Positions 9,700 through 19,579 are shown, numbered from the stretch's first letter. The stretch is 64,000 bases of DNA from Clostridium cadaveris (GCF_020911725.1 NZ_CP076620.1:1492501-1556500), one strand, 5' to 3'. The notes: generated by a model from the letters alone, not told the origin. Translations and numbers: made by a program.

Positions 9700-9730
9700 C
9701 AAAAAGGTAGTCTAATAATTAGACTACCTT
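9700..9730 (-). terminator. terminator of the penicillin-binding protein gene
   Basis: A 10-bp stem AAGGTAGTCT/AGACTACCTT. On the minus strand it is followed by a run of five T. It lies directly after the stop of the PBP gene and upstream of the amidohydrolase. Confidence 0.8.
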
Positions 9731-9741
9731 TAATTTTTTAA

Positions 9742-12198
9742 TTAATTGCCTGGTTTATTGCTATTTCCATTTCCACCAGGTTTGTTTCCATTGTTGTTAC
9801 CATTTCCACCAGGTTTTGATGGATCAACAGGTTTTTTATCATCTTCTTTGTCTTTATCATCATCTTTTGGTGGGGTTATAGGTTCTTCCACTGTAGGAAC
9901 ACTATCATCTTGTTCTGTAGGAACCTTGTATTGAGCGTCATCTGAAGTTGAAACATATTTATCACTTAAGAAAACTCTTTCCTCTATAAGCTCTGATAAA
10001 GTCTTATCTGTAGCAAGCTTATTATTAGTTTTGTTTACTTTTGCGCTTACATGAGCATCACAAAGACTTGTAGGAGCTGTTCCATCTATAAATAATTCAG
10101 TATAAACCTTAGAACCCCTAGGGTCTTTAGCACATAAATCAGTAGCAAGTTTACCAGATACTGAACATATTTGTTCTTTTACTATGCCTGTTGGCATTTC
10201 AATTTCTCTATAATCTAATCCATTATGAACTTTGGACATTATTTTACCCCATATAAGGGCAGCACTGTTACTGTTTAGTCCATACTTAGAGTTTAAATTC
10301 TCTGGAACATCTGATCCCATCCATACAGCTGCAGAGTAGTAAGGAGTAAGACCTGAAAACCAAAGATTTCTAAATTCAGTAGATGATCCTGTCTTACCTG
10401 CCACTGGCATTGAACCAAACTTAGCATTAGTTCCCGTGTAAGATACCGGCCCTTTTAAAACATCATACATTATATATGCAGCTTGTGGAGAAATAACCTG
10501 TTTTTGTTCAAGTTTTGATTCTAAGATAACCTGACCATTTCTATCTAAAACCTTTGTATATAATATAGGATCTGTATATGTTCCACCATTTCCAAATGTT
10601 CCATAAGCAGCAGCCATAGTTAATGGATTTACTCCATCCATATCTTTAGGATTGTTATCAAATTCTCCTAAAGCAAGAGCAGAAATACTAGTCTTAGAAG
10701 CACTATTAAATCTTATTCCAAATTTTTCACCATATGCTACACCATTCGAAAGACCAAGCATATCTTCAGCTTGAACAGCAGCAACATTGACTGATTGTCT
10801 TACAGCTTCACGCAATGTTATATACCCTAAATGAGAGTTAGTTACATTGTTGAATTTGTGACCATATTTAGCTGAAAAATCACCCGATGAAGATGAGTCA
10901 TCTATAGCAGTTCCAGCAGTTGCCATCTTTAAATCTATTAAAGGAGCATATACTGTAAGAGGCTTTATAGTTGAACCTGGGTTTCTTAAATATTTTGTAG
11001 AAGTTGCTCTGTTATAAGACATAGGTGGATGATCTCCACGTCCTCCTACAAGAACTTTTACTTCACCAGTTCTATAGTCCATAACTGAAGCTCCCATTTG
11101 AGGCTGAACTATGTTGCCATCGCTAGTAGGTGCAGGAACGCTTCTGAAGAAAGTATGAGCTTTATTTAATATTTCATTAGTTGTATAATCTTGAAGTTCT
11201 CTATCCATGGTAGTATAAATTTTTAAACCGCCATAAGTAATGAGCTTTTCAACCTCATCATCAGTGTAATTGTATTTAAGCTTTAAATCATCTTTAACCT
11301 TATTAATTACTGGAACGGAGAACCATTCATAATTTAGCTTGTTTGCATTTGTAGTCTGAGGATTAAAAGCAATGCCGTTTGCATCAATATCTGCAATGGC
11401 TTTATCATGGTCTTCTTGAGATATATACCCATTCTCTAGCATTTTTCCAATGACAGTCTTTGTTTTATTGATGTAAGGACTAGGATCCTTCTTTGCGGCA
11501 GGAGAAAAAGCATAAAATCTTGAAGGGTTTTGGGTAACACCGATTATGTAAGCACTTTCAACAAGATTTAAATCCTTAGCTCGTTTTCCAAAATATTGAA
11601 TAGCGGCAGCTTCAACGCCATAAGCTCTTCCACCTAGAGGAATTGTATTTAAGTAAGCTTCTAGAATATCATCTTTAGATAATTCTTTTTCAAGCTGTAT
11701 AGCCATATACATTTCTTGAACTTTTCTAGTTACATTAACTTCATTAGTTAATAATGTGTTTTTTAGAAGTTGTTGAGTTATTGTAGAAGCACCGTGGATT
11801 CCTTGAGAACCAGTGAATTTATTTTTAATATTAGTATACATAGCTCCCATTATTCTTTGAATATCTATACCTTTGTGATTATAGAATCTTTCATCTTCAA
11901 TGCTGACTGCGGCATCTTTTAAATATTGAGACATTTCATTTAAAGAAACTATCGAACGTTTTTCAACAGTAGGGACGTAATCCATGAATTCATCCTTATT
12001 ATCAAATATCATCGAGTCTTCGTTTAAATTATGAATTGCATCTACATCTAAAGGAGGCGCACTCTTTATCATTGCTAAAGCAATCCCTCCAGCTGCAAAT
12101 ATTCCTATTAAAATTACTATAAGCAATCCTATAAGTATTCTCTTTGCAATCTTCGAGGAAGAGGATTTAGCTTTTTTACTTTTATTTTTCTTTCCCAT
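9742..12198 (-). CDS. pbpA: class A penicillin-binding protein 1A
   Basis: A bifunctional peptidoglycan glycosyltransferase and DD-transpeptidase of 818 residues. After a Lys/Ser-rich cytoplasmic start and one membrane anchor, the GT51 domain shows EDERFYNHKGID and GASTITQQLLKN. The transpeptidase domain shows the active-site PGSTIKP (SxxK), SVN and KTGSS. The C-terminus is a low-complexity Pro/Gly/Asn tail common in clostridial PBP1A. An open frame extends to 12243, but ATG at 12198 (MGKKNKSKK) follows GGAGG at five bases and is the better start. It builds the cell wall on the outer membrane face. It is monocistronic with its own terminator. Confidence 0.92.
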   Translation of the reverse strand: MGKKNKSKKAKSSSSKIAKRILIGLLIVILIGIFAAGGIALAMIKSAPPLDVDAIHNLNEDSMIFDNKDEFMDYVPTVEKRSIVSLNEMSQYLKDAAVSIEDERFYNHKGIDIQRIMGAMYTNIKNKFTGSQGIHGASTITQQLLKNTLLTNEVNVTRKVQEMYMAIQLEKELSKDDILEAYLNTIPLGGRAYGVEAAAIQYFGKRAKDLNLVESAYIIGVTQNPSRFYAFSPAAKKDPSPYINKTKTVIGKMLENGYISQEDHDKAIADIDANGIAFNPQTTNANKLNYEWFSVPVINKVKDDLKLKYNYTDDEVEKLITYGGLKIYTTMDRELQDYTTNEILNKAHTFFRSVPAPTSDGNIVQPQMGASVMDYRTGEVKVLVGGRGDHPPMSYNRATSTKYLRNPGSTIKPLTVYAPLIDLKMATAGTAIDDSSSSGDFSAKYGHKFNNVTNSHLGYITLREAVRQSVNVAAVQAEDMLGLSNGVAYGEKFGIRFNSASKTSISALALGEFDNNPKDMDGVNPLTMAAAYGTFGNGGTYTDPILYTKVLDRNGQVILESKLEQKQVISPQAAYIMYDVLKGPVSYTGTNAKFGSMPVAGKTGSSTEFRNLWFSGLTPYYSAAVWMGSDVPENLNSKYGLNSNSAALIWGKIMSKVHNGLDYREIEMPTGIVKEQICSVSGKLATDLCAKDPRGSKVYTELFIDGTAPTSLCDAHVSAKVNKTNNKLATDKTLSELIEERVFLSDKYVSTSDDAQYKVPTEQDDSVPTVEEPITPPKDDDKDKEDDKKPVDPSKPGGNGNNNGNKPGGNGNSNKPGN

Positions 12199-12314
12199 AT
12201 TTTCCTCCAAAAATAAAAATATTAAATTGTTAATTAAAAACAATAGTAAAATATTATAACCTATTATAGCATATTATTAAATTGATTACACTAATATTTC
12301 TAAGGAGTGATATT

Positions 12315-12959
12315 TTGAAAAAAATAAGAGGCAGCATAAACTCCAAATACTTAGCCATATCTATTATATTGACCATTGTAGTAGCTTTTAACGTTTTTTT
12401 ATATGTATTTGATAAAAATGTTATGCCAAGAGCTATGGAGTTAGGTAGTGCTGACATGAGGGCAAAAGCTATATATATAATAAATAGTAATGTCCAAAAA
12501 TTATTTAAAGATGATAATATAAAGTACGAAGATATGGTGAAAATTGATAGAGATAAAGATGGCAATATAATAATGATGCAGACAAACACGGTAAAGATGA
12601 ATACTTTAGCATCAGAAATAGCACTAAACACTCAAGATGATTTAAGAGAATTTGGAGCTTTAGGATTTAAAATACCCATTGGATATGTGGTTAATAACAA
12701 TATAATTGCTCATTATGGGCCTAAAATTACTATAAATATGAGACCTATAGAGGATATCAAAATATCTTATTCATCTGAGTTCGAGAGTGCAGGTATAAAT
12801 CAAACAAGACATAAGATATATTTAATAGCTGAGACAAAGATAATGTTAAACACACCATTATTAAGTAGGGATGAAGCGATAAGAACGGAAATACCTATTT
12901 TAGAAAATATAATAGTAGGTAAGGTTCCAGAAACATCAATAAATATAGATGGGAAATAA
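12315..12959 (+). CDS. yunB: sporulation protein YunB
   Basis: A 214-residue membrane-anchored protein with one N-terminal span (about residues 10-30). The body contains the motifs typical of the YunB family: MRAKAIYIINSNV, NTLASEIAL, GFKIPIGY and a C-terminal EIPILENIIVGKVPETSI. In Bacillus subtilis YunB is made in the mother cell under sigma-E and is needed for normal spore formation. I place the start at TTG 12315, preceded by AAGGAGTGA; the upstream ATG at 12282 has no ribosome site. It is divergent from the PBP gene. The presence of the gene supports a spore-forming host. Confidence 0.82.
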   Translation: MKKIRGSINSKYLAISIILTIVVAFNVFLYVFDKNVMPRAMELGSADMRAKAIYIINSNVQKLFKDDNIKYEDMVKIDRDKDGNIIMMQTNTVKMNTLASEIALNTQDDLREFGALGFKIPIGYVVNNNIIAHYGPKITINMRPIEDIKISYSSEFESAGINQTRHKIYLIAETKIMLNTPLLSRDEAIRTEIPILENIIVGKVPETSINIDGK

Positions 12960-12980
12960 AATATTAAATGTGATTAAGAA

Positions 12981-13018
12981 AAAACTATCCCTCATTCCTA
13001 AAAGGAAGGGGATAGTTT
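12981..13018. terminator. bidirectional terminator between yunB and hpt
   Basis: An 11-bp stem AAAACTATCCC/GGGATAGTTTT with an inner hairpin (TTCCT/AGGAA). A/T runs flank both sides and serve the convergent yunB and hpt genes. Confidence 0.8.
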
Positions 13019-13020
13019 TC

Positions 13021-13545
13021 TTAGTTTTCCCAGTTAAATATGTATGGAACATTTCTATAGAAGTCGCCATAATTTAGACCGTAACCTACAACGAATACGT
13101 CATCAATCTCAAAACAACAGAAATCAGGTTTTATATCAACTTTTCTTCTAGATGGCTTATCTAGTAAAACACAAGTTTTTACTGAATTTGCTCCTAAAGA
13201 TTTTACGTGATTTACAACGAAGTTCATAGTTATTCCAGAGTCAATTATGTCATCAACTATAAGTACATCGAAATCTTTTATGTCATCAGGGATGTCGTTT
13301 ATTATTTTAACTACGCCAGAAGTTTCTTCGCCATCTCCATAGCTGGAAGTTGTCATGAATCCGATCTTCATTTTGCAATCAACAGCTCTAACTAAATCAG
13401 CAGCAAAAACAAAACTTCCCCTTAAAAGAGAAAGAACATATAGATTTTTACCTTCATATTCTTTTGCAACTTCAGATCCAAGCTCTTTTATTCTAGTTGC
13501 AATTTGATCTTCGTTTATAAGTACATTTACTTTTTTTTCTTCCAT
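13021..13545 (-). CDS. hpt: hypoxanthine phosphoribosyltransferase
   Basis: A purine-salvage enzyme converting hypoxanthine (and usually guanine) with PRPP to the nucleotide. The 174 residues contain the PRPP-binding loop VLIVDDIIDSGITMNF and the C-terminal VVGYGLNYGDFYRNVPYI characteristic of HPRT. The frame opens with ATG-ACA-ATG. GGAGG abuts the first ATG but is six bases from the second, so I chose 13545 (MEEKKVNV). The gene diverges from hflX and converges on yunB. It is full length. Confidence 0.93.
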   Translation of the reverse strand: MEEKKVNVLINEDQIATRIKELGSEVAKEYEGKNLYVLSLLRGSFVFAADLVRAVDCKMKIGFMTTSSYGDGEETSGVVKIINDIPDDIKDFDVLIVDDIIDSGITMNFVVNHVKSLGANSVKTCVLLDKPSRRKVDIKPDFCCFEIDDVFVVGYGLNYGDFYRNVPYIFNWEN

Positions 13546-13613
13546 TGTCATCCTCCATATTTTAAATTTTATAAAATAACTATATTGTATAATTATAGCC
13601 TCGTAACTTTGTA

Positions 13614-13642
13614 TTTACAAGACAATTATTATGGTATAAAAT
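13614..13642 (+). promoter_or_regulatory. hflX promoter
   Basis: TTTACA at 13614-13619 and TAAAAT at 13637-13642 with a 17-base spacer, about 40 bases before the hflX start codon. It lies in the divergent hpt-hflX region. Confidence 0.55.
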
Positions 13643-13682
13643 TAAGTTCAAGTTGTAAACATAAGGTATAAGAGGTGAAATT

Positions 13683-15473
13683 ATGATATATGGAAATATA
13701 GATGGAGTTAGGAATAGTCTACTTGAAGGGCTAGAAGATATATATGATATTAAGATAGATAAAAATACATTTATTAATGAAGAAGTACTAGATAAAATGC
13801 TCAAAACAACTGTAGCTCTTGAAAGAGAGGTTAGTGTTGCTGTAGACAGACGAGGAAGAGTTGTAAGTGTAGCAATAGGTGATAGCACATCTGTTGAAGT
13901 ACCTATGTTGGACATAAGGGAAAGAAAGTTGTCAGGAGTTAGGGTTATTCATACTCATCCAAATGGAACTTCTAGACTATCAGCGTTAGACAATTCGGCT
14001 CTTATAAGAATGAAGCTTGACGCTATAATTGCATTAGGAGTGCAAGAAGACATAATAAAGGAAGTTACTATGGGATTCTGCTTTGTACAGGATAATGTTC
14101 TTCAAGTTGAAAGCTATGGTCCTATGACATTAGATAAAGCTTTAAACTTTAACATAACAGATAAAATAAATTATAGTGAGGAACTCATAAGAAACAATGA
14201 AGTTTATGAAGATGATGGAGAAAGGGCAATTTTAGTTGGTTGTGAAGGTGAAGAGAGTCTAGATGAATTAGAGGAACTTGCAAAAGCTTGCAATATTCCT
14301 TCAGTAGAAAGAATTTCTCAAAGAAGAACTAAAATTGATACAGCTCTTTATATAGGAAGAGGAAAAGTTGAGGAAATAGGTTATTTAATTCAAGGAACTA
14401 GAGCTAACATAGTTATTTTTGATGATGAACTTTCAGGATCTCAAGTTAGAAATCTAGAAGAAGCCTTAGGAGTTAAGGTAATTGACAGGACTACTTTGAT
14501 ACTTGATATTTTCGCTAGACGTGCAAAGTCTCGTGAGTCCAAAATACAAGTAGAGCTTGCTCAATTAAAGTATAGACAGACACGACTAGGAGGGCTTGGT
14601 CTTGTATTATCAAGAACAGGTGGAGGTATTGGGACTAGAGGACCTGGAGAGAAAAAACTTGAAATAGATAGAAGACATATAAGAGAGAGAATTTATGACT
14701 TAAATGAAGAATTAAGTAAGGTGAAAAGGAACAGAGAAACTCAAAGAGATAGAAGAATGAAACAAAGCATACCTCAAGTTTCTTTAGTAGGATATACTAA
14801 TGCGGGAAAATCAACTTTAAGAAATAACCTTTGTGATATAGCTACATCAAAAGAAATGATAATAAAGGAAAAAGTTTTTGAAGCAGATATGCTTTTTGCA
14901 ACTTTAGATATAACAACAAGAGCTCTAACTTTAAGAGACAACAGAGTTATAACACTTACAGATACAGTTGGATTTGTAAGAAAGCTTCCTCATGACTTGG
15001 TAGAAGCCTTCAAGTCTACCTTGGAAGAAGTTATTTACTCAGATCTTTTAGTTCATGTTGTAGATGTTTCTTCCGAAGAAGCTAAAGAGCAAATTATAGC
15101 TGTCGAGAATGTTTTAGGAGAACTTGGTGCAAAGGATAAGAAACAAATACTAGCTTTAAACAAAATAGATTTAGCAGATCCTCTTAAAATTCAAGAAATT
15201 AAAGATGAATTTAAAGAATATGAGATTATAGAAATTTCTGCAAAACAAGGAGTAAATCTTGAGGAGTTATTAGTGCTTATAGGCAATATGATTCCAAATA
15301 CCTTGAGAGAAGAAGAATTTCTAATTCCATATACTGATCAGGCTATGGTTGCATTTCTTCATAGAAACGGCAAAATAGAAGAAGAGGAATATAGAGAAGA
15401 TGGAACTTATATTAAAGCAACAATAGAGGAAGAGGCATTTAATAAATGCAAAGAATTTTTATTAAATAAATAG
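13683..15473 (+). CDS. hflX: GTPase HflX with N-terminal JAMM-like extension
   Basis: A ribosome-associated GTPase that splits stalled ribosomes, 596 residues against about 420-430 for E. coli HflX. The HflX core starts near residue 175. It has the glycine-rich linker (RTGGGIGTRGPGEKKLE) and the GTPase motifs GYTNAGKST (G1), DTVGF (G3) and NKID (G4). The first 170 residues form a separate domain with H90-x-H92-x7-S100-x2-D103 (VIHTHPNGTSRLSALD), preceded by Glu49. This is the metal-ligand spacing of JAMM/MPN proteins such as RadC (HNHPSGDPTPS). Similar extensions exist in other clostridial HflX proteins as I recall them; a function for the domain is not known to me. The start follows AGAGGTGA. 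Confidence 0.9.
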   Translation: MIYGNIDGVRNSLLEGLEDIYDIKIDKNTFINEEVLDKMLKTTVALEREVSVAVDRRGRVVSVAIGDSTSVEVPMLDIRERKLSGVRVIHTHPNGTSRLSALDNSALIRMKLDAIIALGVQEDIIKEVTMGFCFVQDNVLQVESYGPMTLDKALNFNITDKINYSEELIRNNEVYEDDGERAILVGCEGEESLDELEELAKACNIPSVERISQRRTKIDTALYIGRGKVEEIGYLIQGTRANIVIFDDELSGSQVRNLEEALGVKVIDRTTLILDIFARRAKSRESKIQVELAQLKYRQTRLGGLGLVLSRTGGGIGTRGPGEKKLEIDRRHIRERIYDLNEELSKVKRNRETQRDRRMKQSIPQVSLVGYTNAGKSTLRNNLCDIATSKEMIIKEKVFEADMLFATLDITTRALTLRDNRVITLTDTVGFVRKLPHDLVEAFKSTLEEVIYSDLLVHVVDVSSEEAKEQIIAVENVLGELGAKDKKQILALNKIDLADPLKIQEIKDEFKEYEIIEISAKQGVNLEELLVLIGNMIPNTLREEEFLIPYTDQAMVAFLHRNGKIEEEEYREDGTYIKATIEEEAFNKCKEFLLNK

Positions 15474-15484
15474 AATTAATTTTG

Positions 15485-15515
15485 AAAAGCAGTCCTATGG
15501 CTGCTTTTCTTATAT
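15485..15515 (+). terminator. hflX terminator
   Basis: An 8-bp stem AAAAGCAG/CTGCTTTT with an 8-base loop, followed by T-rich sequence. Confidence 0.8.
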
Positions 15516-15689
15516 ATTTTTACTAAAGATATAAAAAATAAAAATATGTATGAAAACATTCACATAAATGAAAAATAAAATAAAAACTTGCAAAAATGCT
15601 ATAATATATCAAGTTTTATGATAAGAAAGTTGCAATACTTAAGGTTCACAGTATATAATTAAAATATGTATATTAAGAGGGGGAGGATC

Positions 15690-16586
15690 ATGGAAAAGTC
15701 AATAGCTCAGTACCAAAAAACCTTTGGCATAATAATGAATACTTTAAAACAAAACCCTAAAGTCCTAGCTATATTAGTGTCCGGAAGTATTGTAAATGGA
15801 GATTTATGGGACGAATCAGATATAGATATAATGATAATATGTAGTGCTGATAAAAAAAGTATTAAAAATTTGTATTCAGAAGAAGAAGAAATACCTGTAC
15901 ATATAAAGGTTATGGAAAAAAATCAATTTATAAGAGCTTATGAAAACAGTGTTAAGGGTAGCAAATTTCATAGAAATTTATCAGTTAGCCGACTTATGTT
16001 TTCTAAAGACGATATCATAACAAATATATATAACAGTGGTAGATATTGCCCAGATTCTTATAGAGAAAGATGGTCCATGTACTATTTGGGAATACTTTTA
16101 AAAACTATGGGAGTTGCAAGAAAATATTTATATAATAGAGGTTTTTATACTGCTTATAGCGTAACTATAAGAGCATTAGATGAGTTTGCGAAATTCTATG
16201 TTAATTTATCAGGATATAATATAAGCGTTGATGCATTAATAATGGCCACTAATTTAGATGATAATTTTAAAAATGTTGTGGAAAATGTTTTAAATGGAAA
16301 ATTTGATGATTGTGAGCTTATATGTGAGACTCTAAACTATATAGAAAAAAGAGTTGAAGAACTCTTAAAAGAAAGCACTGAATTCATTTTAGAATTTATA
16401 AGAGATGAAAACAAGGCTTTAAGTGTAGATGAAGTGAAGAATCATCCTATATTTAAAGATTTTGACATAGACATGGAAGAGATACTTAAACTTCTATGTA
16501 AAAAAGGTTTTGTTCGAAAAATGAGAAGAGACTATAACACTGATGATGGTAGTCTTTTAGTTAAGGAAAATGTATACTATGTGTAA
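15690..16586 (+). CDS. nucleotidyltransferase-fold protein
   Basis: A 298-residue protein with a polymerase-beta-type nucleotidyltransferase signature, GSIVNGDLWDESDIDIMII, near residue 34. It has the G-S, the paired Asp residues and the following hydrophobic strand. The rest is helical and resembles the C-terminal part of kanamycin-type or streptomycin-type adenylyltransferase-like proteins, but I cannot name a substrate. The start at 15690 follows GGGGGAGG; an earlier in-frame ATG at 15666 has no such site. It is a single gene with its own terminator. Candidate roles are antibiotic or small-molecule modification, or a minimal NTase. No partner HEPN-type antitoxin gene is adjacent. Confidence 0.65.
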   Translation: MEKSIAQYQKTFGIIMNTLKQNPKVLAILVSGSIVNGDLWDESDIDIMIICSADKKSIKNLYSEEEEIPVHIKVMEKNQFIRAYENSVKGSKFHRNLSVSRLMFSKDDIITNIYNSGRYCPDSYRERWSMYYLGILLKTMGVARKYLYNRGFYTAYSVTIRALDEFAKFYVNLSGYNISVDALIMATNLDDNFKNVVENVLNGKFDDCELICETLNYIEKRVEELLKESTEFILEFIRDENKALSVDEVKNHPIFKDFDIDMEEILKLLCKKGFVRKMRRDYNTDDGSLLVKENVYYV

Positions 16587-16591
16587 TAAAA

Positions 16592-16619
16592 GACTCCTCT
16601 TATTTTGAGAGGAGCTTTT
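16592..16619 (+). terminator. terminator after the nucleotidyltransferase gene
   Basis: A 7-bp stem CTCCTCT/AGAGGAG with a TATTTTG loop and a short T-run, immediately after the stop codon. Confidence 0.7.
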
Positions 16620-16646
16620 CCATATTAAAGGGGGGAGGATATAGGA

Positions 16647-18053
16647 ATGGAGAAGTATTTAATAAAGTTTAAAGAAGATGAACCTAAATATGTACAAATA
16701 GCAAAGCATATAAAAAGGCTTATAGATAAAGGAAAAATATTAAATGAAGAAAAACTTCCTCCAATAAGGAACTTTGCTAAAGCATTGGAAGTAAACAATG
16801 TGACTATAGTTAACGCATATAAAAAGCTTCAAGATGAAGGCTATGCAAGACAGAAAATGGGCAGCGGAACCTATGCTAAAAAGAAGGAAAATACATTATC
16901 ATTTAAACGTGAATATTCGCATACATTTAAAAGATTAAATTCAAAAACTATGAAAGAAATAATAGATTTTGCAGGAGAAACTGCAAGCAGTAGTTATTTT
17001 CCGGTGGAGGATTTTAAAAAAGTTTTAAATGATGTTATAGATAGAGATGGAGCTGAAGCTCTTACATACCAAGAGGCTTTAGGGAATGAGGGACTTAGAA
17101 ATATTATTTATGAAAGCTTTTGGGATGAGAACATAGACTTCAATGATATATTAATAGTTTCAGGAGCACAGCAAGGTATAGATATAGTATCTAAAGCCCT
17201 TGTAAATATTAATGATGATGTAATAGTAGAAAAGCCTACCTATGGAGGGGCATTGAGCGTATTCAACGGAAGAAGAGCAAATATCTATGAAATACCCATG
17301 GAAAAAGACGGAATTGACCTATGGGAATTAGAAAAAATTTTGATGAAAAATAATGTGAAGGTTCTTTATACAATGAGCTATTTTCAAAATCCTACAGGCG
17401 GTACTTATTCTCTTGAAAAAAAGCTTAGAATATTAGAACTTGCTAAGATATATGATTTTTATATAGTAGAAGATGATTACTTATCAGAGCTTATATTTGA
17501 TAAAGACATAACGTACAAGAGTTTTAAATCTCTAGATAAAAATGACAGAGTAATATATATAAAGAGTTTTTCAAAGATATTTCTACCTGGAATAAGAATA
17601 GGATATATGATAAGTCCTAGAAATTTTAGAGAGTCTATTCAAAATTGTAAGGTAAACACGGATATAGCCACTTCCAGCCTTATGCAGAGGGCATTGTCTC
17701 TTTATATAGAAGAAGGGTTTTGGAAAAAGCATATAGATTTCTTGAACAAAGAGTATAGTGAGAGATATAATTATATGGAACAATACTTAAAAGAAAAGTT
17801 CAAGGATAAAGTAGATTTTTTAAGCCCAGGAGGCGGTCTTAACTTTTTTATACATTTAAATGACAGTGTTAGAATGGATTCTACGGAACTCTTTTACAGG
17901 GCCCGTGATAAAAAGGTTTTAATCACACCAGGGGTAATATTCTATAAGAATTTTAGAGACGGTCTTAGATATTTCAGAATAGGGTATTCTCAAACTTCAA
18001 TAGAAAAAATAAAAGAAGGTTTAGATATTTTATATGATTTAATGGAGGAATAA
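16647..18053 (+). CDS. MocR-type GntR/aminotransferase regulator
   Basis: A 468-residue PLP-dependent transcriptional regulator. Residues 10-75 form a GntR winged helix (PPIRNFAKALEVNNVTIVNAYKKLQ, with MGSGTYA as the wing). Residues 115-468 form a class I aminotransferase-like domain. It has the substrate-binding NPTGG and the PLP-lysine region YIKSFSKIF near residue 307. Family members such as PdxR and GabR bind PLP and regulate vitamin B6 or amine metabolism. The target here is unknown, and no pdx or gab genes are nearby. It is probably cotranscribed with the YigZ gene, which begins one base after its stop. Confidence 0.85.
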   Translation: MEKYLIKFKEDEPKYVQIAKHIKRLIDKGKILNEEKLPPIRNFAKALEVNNVTIVNAYKKLQDEGYARQKMGSGTYAKKKENTLSFKREYSHTFKRLNSKTMKEIIDFAGETASSSYFPVEDFKKVLNDVIDRDGAEALTYQEALGNEGLRNIIYESFWDENIDFNDILIVSGAQQGIDIVSKALVNINDDVIVEKPTYGGALSVFNGRRANIYEIPMEKDGIDLWELEKILMKNNVKVLYTMSYFQNPTGGTYSLEKKLRILELAKIYDFYIVEDDYLSELIFDKDITYKSFKSLDKNDRVIYIKSFSKIFLPGIRIGYMISPRNFRESIQNCKVNTDIATSSLMQRALSLYIEEGFWKKHIDFLNKEYSERYNYMEQYLKEKFKDKVDFLSPGGGLNFFIHLNDSVRMDSTELFYRARDKKVLITPGVIFYKNFRDGLRYFRIGYSQTSIEKIKEGLDILYDLMEE

Positions 18054-18054
18054 T

Positions 18055-18705
18055 ATGAGTTATAAAACCATAAAAGAACTGAGAGCCACTGACGAATTTG
18101 AAGAAAAAAAATCTTTGTTTATAGGAAACGTAAAGAGAGTTGAGAATGAAGCAGAAGCCAGAGCTTTTATAGATGAGATAAAAAGTAAGCATAAACAAGC
18201 GACTCATAATGTATATGCCTATGTAATAGGTGAAAATATGGGGATTCAGAGGTATACAGATGACGGTGAACCTCAAGGAACTGCAGGAATACCAGCTTTA
18301 GAAGTTATAAAAAAGAGCGGGATAACAGATTGTGCTGTAGTTGTGACTAGATATTTTGGAGGAGTGCTTCTAGGAACTGGAGGACTTACTAGAGCCTATA
18401 CAAAGGGAGCCAGTGTTGCCATAAAAGCAGCAGGAATAGTTGAAAAAGTAAAAGGACTTGAAGTTAGTCTTACTCTTGATTATGATTTATTAGGTAAAAT
18501 ACAATATATATGTGGTCAAAACAGCTGGCATATAGAAGATACGGAATATACAGATAAGGTGAAGATAAGACTCTTATGTGAAACAACTTTCGTAGATACA
18601 GTAGAAAAAGAATTTATAGAAGCTACTAATGGAAAGATATCCATAGAAAAATCCGAAGAAGATATATATTTTAAAGATGGTACGAGACTCTTTAAGAATA
18701 TATAG
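18055..18705 (+). CDS. YigZ/IMPACT family protein
   Basis: A 216-residue protein of the YigZ/YvyE family. The N-terminal UPF0029 domain shows SLFIGNVKRVENEAEARAFI, the conserved HNVYAYVIG, and RYTDDGEPQGTAGIPALEVI, followed by VVTRYFGGVLLGTGGL. A ferredoxin-like C-terminal domain follows from about residue 135. The family is broadly conserved and linked in eukaryotes to translational control (IMPACT). The bacterial role is not settled. It follows the MocR gene by a single base and is likely in the same transcript. Confidence 0.88.
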   Translation: MSYKTIKELRATDEFEEKKSLFIGNVKRVENEAEARAFIDEIKSKHKQATHNVYAYVIGENMGIQRYTDDGEPQGTAGIPALEVIKKSGITDCAVVVTRYFGGVLLGTGGLTRAYTKGASVAIKAAGIVEKVKGLEVSLTLDYDLLGKIQYICGQNSWHIEDTEYTDKVKIRLLCETTFVDTVEKEFIEATNGKISIEKSEEDIYFKDGTRLFKNI

Positions 18706-18841
18706 AAAGTTGAAACCATGGTATATTATGTGATATAATAATTTGGAATTTTTGTTTTCACAAGGCTTAATAATCTAAGCCATTGTAATTAAAATATTAT
18801 TTAAAGTTTATATATTTAGATGTGATAGGAGGACGATTATA

Positions 18842-19579
18842 ATGTCAGGACATTCAAAATGGCATAATATTCAAGCGAAAAAAGGTAAGACAGATGCAAA
18901 AAGAGGTAAGATATTTACTAAGATAGGTAAGGAAATTGTTGTTGCAGTTAAAAATGGAGGACCAAACCTAGACACTAACAGTAAATTAAGAGACGTAGTT
19001 GCAAAAGCAAAAGCTGCAAACATGCCTAATGACAACATATCAAGAGCTATAAAAAAGGCTGCTGGAGAAGCAAATTCAGTAAACTACGAAAATATAGTTT
19101 ATGAAGGATATGGTCCAAGTGGAGTCGCTGTAATTGTTGATGTTCTTACAGACAACAAGAATAGATCAGCAGGTAATGTTAGAAATGCCTTCACAAAGGG
19201 CGGCGGAAATATGGGTAATTCAGGTTGTGTAGGTTTCATGTTCCAAGAAAAGGGAGAAATAATAATAGAAAAAGCTGATTTAGATGAAGATGAAGTTATG
19301 ATGATGGCTTTAGATGCTGGAGCAGAGGATTTCGCAGCAGAAGAGGAAGTATTCATAGTTACAACATCTCCAGAAGATTTTGGAACAGTTAGAGAAGCCT
19401 TAGAAGCAGAAGGATTAGAATTCTTAGAAGCTGGAGTAAAGATGATTCCAGATACATATACTTCAATTAATGAAGATGACGCTAAGAAGTTCCAAAAGAT
19501 GTTAGACTTACTTGAAGATGATGACGACGTTCAAGAAGTTTACCATAATGCAGAGTTTCCAGAAGGTTGGGAAGAATAA
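18842..19579 (+). CDS. yebC: YebC/PmpR-family protein (TACO1 type)
   Basis: A 245-residue protein of the YebC family, with the diagnostic start [20 protein letters not shown], the [10 protein letters not shown] core and a C-terminal PEGWEE. YebC proteins were described as transcriptional regulators and more recently as factors easing translation of proline-rich stretches. The start follows AGGAGG. The last 24 nt serve as the attachment core of the integrated element downstream; a second copy with one synonymous change is at 31855-31878. The terminal codons seen here were therefore probably supplied or re-created by the integration. The reading frame is intact. Confidence 0.93.
   Translation: MSGHSKWHNIQAKKGKTDAKRGKIFTKIGKEIVVAVKNGGPNLDTNSKLRDVVAKAKAANMPNDNISRAIKKAAGEANSVNYENIVYEGYGPSGVAVIVDVLTDNKNRSAGNVRNAFTKGGGNMGNSGCVGFMFQEKGEIIIEKADLDEDEVMMMALDAGAEDFAAEEEVFIVTTSPEDFGTVREALEAEGLEFLEAGVKMIPDTYTSINEDDAKKFQKMLDLLEDDDDVQEVYHNAEFPEGWEE

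Noticed and set aside
12254-12631. 125-residue minus-strand frame across yunB
   Set aside because: Antisense to yunB, which has clear family features; no ribosome site.
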